From NCBI GenBank assembly GCA_015657435.1, contig JADLKH010000002.1, positions 191,774 to 206,207 on the forward strand: a DNA stretch of 14,434 nucleotides, read 5' to 3'. The notes beneath the pieces are model-generated. The model was not told the origin of the DNA and did not search any database. It saw only the letters and a list, made by a program, of their open reading frames with translations. The translations under genes were made by a program, and so were the position numbers. Shown here piece after piece: positions 13,509 through 14,434 of the stretch (position 1 is the stretch's first letter; the number at the start of each line of letters is the position of its first letter). The DNA comes from Synergistales bacterium. Lineage in GTDB: Bacteria; Synergistota; Synergistia; Synergistales; 79-D21.

Positions 13509-13683
13509 TAAAACCAAACAAGCAAGTAGCGGTTTGTCACGGTCAAACGGGGGGTCTTCTCCAAAGGCGGCGGTTGCCGGCGAGGGGAAGTCCAGCCTGA
13601 AAAGGCGAGGTGCGGCCCGTATGGGTGCGGCACAGCCCGACAGGCAGGAACCGGTCCAAAAGGAAGCGGTTCTCTATCTCGAA

Positions 13684-13721
13684 AAGGGTCCTGGGCGGAA
13701 ACCTGGGGCCCTTGTTTTTTT
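13684..13721 (+). terminator. Intrinsic terminator, plus-oriented, possibly bidirectional
   Basis: AAGGGTCC (13684-13691) pairs with GGGCCCTT (13706-13713), including one U-G pair that is intact only in plus-strand RNA (it becomes C-A on the other strand). GTTTTTTT follows. On the minus strand the stem is followed by only four Ts, but it lies 38 bp past the B3/B4 gene stop and might serve that gene too. Confidence 0.7.
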
Positions 13722-13750
13722 GTCTTCCGGTCGAACCCCGGGGCATGCGG

Positions 13751-14422
13751 CTAGGGAAACACGGCAAGTTCCGTCCGCCTTGAAGACGGGCTCAGAATCC
13801 GGACCAGCCTTTCGATCTCTTCCAGGTGGCAAAACAATTCCGCGGCCGCAACCGTGGCGACTCCGTAGCAGCAAAAGAGAACCCGGCCGGTTTGTAGGGC
13901 GATGCAGCTTTGGTCATCCGGGCCATGAAGCACGCTCGAAAGGATGCCGACCCTGTCTGAAAGGAACATATCCCCCGGGAGCAGTTTCTTTTCCCTTCCT
14001 CCCAGAACCTTGTAGGTTTCCGTTCCCTGAGCGACATCCAGTAAAAAGGGTGCAGCGCACCGCTCCAGAGCATGCCCCGCCGTCAGGATTCCGTTCTTGA
14101 GCTCGGCCATGAACATGCACGACACCAGAGCGGAAGGGGAAAAAATCGGCTTTCCCTTCAAAGCGACACTCTCCAGTTGGTGCAGGACAGGGTATCCCTG
14201 GCCGAATTTCCGGAAGTACGCTTCATAGGCGTCGAAGGGATGCGCGTTCTTCAAGTCGCTTCTGCCTTTTCCGCTCCACTTCAGCCGAAGGTCTTTCTCC
14301 AGACTTGCCTTGAACGCCTCGACCCCGTGATGCTCCGACGAATTTTCCACCTCTTCCATGGCCAGGACCGCGAAATGCGTCCCGGGAAAAGCGCTTTTCC
14401 AAGCGTCGGAAACGTTGATCAT
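13751..14422 (-). CDS. Stand-alone B3/B4 domain protein (PheT-like tRNA-binding domain)
   Basis: Protein of 223 residues resembling the B3/B4 domain of phenylalanyl-tRNA synthetase beta subunit, found as a free-standing protein in many bacteria. Typical features are the central RKFGQGYPVLHQLESVALKG-like segment (about 71-90), where the family has Y-R-x-x-G-x-x-P-x-x-x-E-x-L, then LVSCMFMAELKNGILTAGHAL (about 103-123), the beta-rich part with LLPGDMFLSDRVGILSS, and TGRVLFCCYGVATVAAAEL near the end. In PheRS this domain has the editing site for misacylated tRNA; free-standing members may edit tRNA or hydrolyse related substrates, but the role is not established. It carries two adjacent cysteines (Cys184, Cys185 region). 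ATG 14422 follows GGGGTGG and seems complete; upstream context is outside the window. Confidence 0.75.
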   Translation of the reverse strand: MINVSDAWKSAFPGTHFAVLAMEEVENSSEHHGVEAFKASLEKDLRLKWSGKGRSDLKNAHPFDAYEAYFRKFGQGYPVLHQLESVALKGKPIFSPSALVSCMFMAELKNGILTAGHALERCAAPFLLDVAQGTETYKVLGGREKKLLPGDMFLSDRVGILSSVLHGPDDQSCIALQTGRVLFCCYGVATVAAAELFCHLEEIERLVRILSPSSRRTELAVFP

Positions 14423-14434
14423 GCTTCCACCCCT

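Larger units (their letters stand above)
13389..13721 (+). ncRNA. Putative short plus-strand transcript, non-coding RNA or unusual small ORF
   Basis: A good promoter (13354-13382) and a plus-oriented intrinsic terminator (13684-13721) bracket about 330 bp between two minus-strand genes. Inside are local hairpins: CGTGG/CCACG near 13406-13423, GTTTG/CAAAC around a seven-base loop near 13532-13548, and GCCT-GAAA-AGGC, a perfect stem with a GNRA-type tetraloop, near 13598-13609. A frame from ATG 13402 is open through the whole region but continues past the terminator and deep into the opposite-strand B3/B4 gene, and has no good ribosome-binding site, so it looks accidental. I compared it by eye with RNase P, tmRNA, 6S, SRP RNA and cobalamin riboswitch cores and saw no match. 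Confidence 0.4.

Noticed and set aside
13540..13650. Partial resemblance to RNase P (GAGGGGAAGTCC) and to cobalamin riboswitch segments
   Set aside because: Other conserved core segments of these RNAs are absent and the length does not fit.
13402..14100. A 232-codon plus-strand ORF with G-T-A-x-Q repeats
   Set aside because: It runs through an intrinsic terminator and then antisense to the better-supported B3/B4 gene, and has no good ribosome-binding site.

Overview
The window looks like a chromosomal segment of a fairly GC-rich, strictly anaerobic bacterium that ferments amino acids. The main clue is grdA, which encodes selenoprotein A of glycine reductase with an in-frame UGA for selenocysteine; this Stickland-type enzyme is typical of Synergistota and Clostridia. 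Strong Shine-Dalgarno sequences, a branched-chain aminotransferase and an Lsa-like ABC-F protein fit the same groups. I lean to Synergistota because of the base composition, but the sequence alone does not settle it. I saw no transposase, integrase, CRISPR array, tRNA or rRNA.

Layout. 1-543 (minus): GntR/FCD regulator, cut by the window edge. 604-1485 (minus) and 1611-2642 (plus): a divergent LysR regulator and YeiH-type exporter around a cluster of TATAG/CTATA half-sites. 2821-4305 (minus): orphan fumarate-reductase-type flavoprotein. 4441-5466 (minus): branched-chain aminotransferase. 5584-6147 (plus): nitroreductase. 6215-7411 and 7442-8272 (plus): a Tm-1-like ATP-binding protein and a TIM-barrel 'PEP hydrolase family' protein, two halves that are fused in some eukaryotes, ending at a strong terminator. 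8539-8713 (minus): remnant of a GNAT acetyltransferase overlapping the end of rsgA. 8713-9837 (minus): rsgA, with a TTG start behind a hairpin that covers its ribosome-binding site. 9990-10826 (minus): Nit2/omega-amidase-like nitrilase. 10965-11441 (plus): grdA, read through an internal UGA, with its own -10 box, candidate operator and terminator. 11712-13190 (minus): Lsa-type ABC-F protein with an attenuator-like leader. 13191-13750: a gene-poor stretch with a good plus-strand promoter, a degenerate 15-bp repeat and an intrinsic terminator, suggesting an undescribed short transcript. 13751-14422 (minus): stand-alone B3/B4 (PheT-like) domain protein.

How it fits together. Several genes fit amino-acid catabolism: IlvE transaminates branched-chain amino acids, the nitrilase-family enzyme may deamidate 2-oxo acid amides made by glutamine or asparagine transamination, and GrdA carries the selenol used in reducing glycine. 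The most notable points are the selenoprotein that ordinary gene calling breaks in two, its separation from every other glycine reductase gene, the ABC-F gene with a possible ribosome-sensing leader, and the putative transcript at about 13389-13721.
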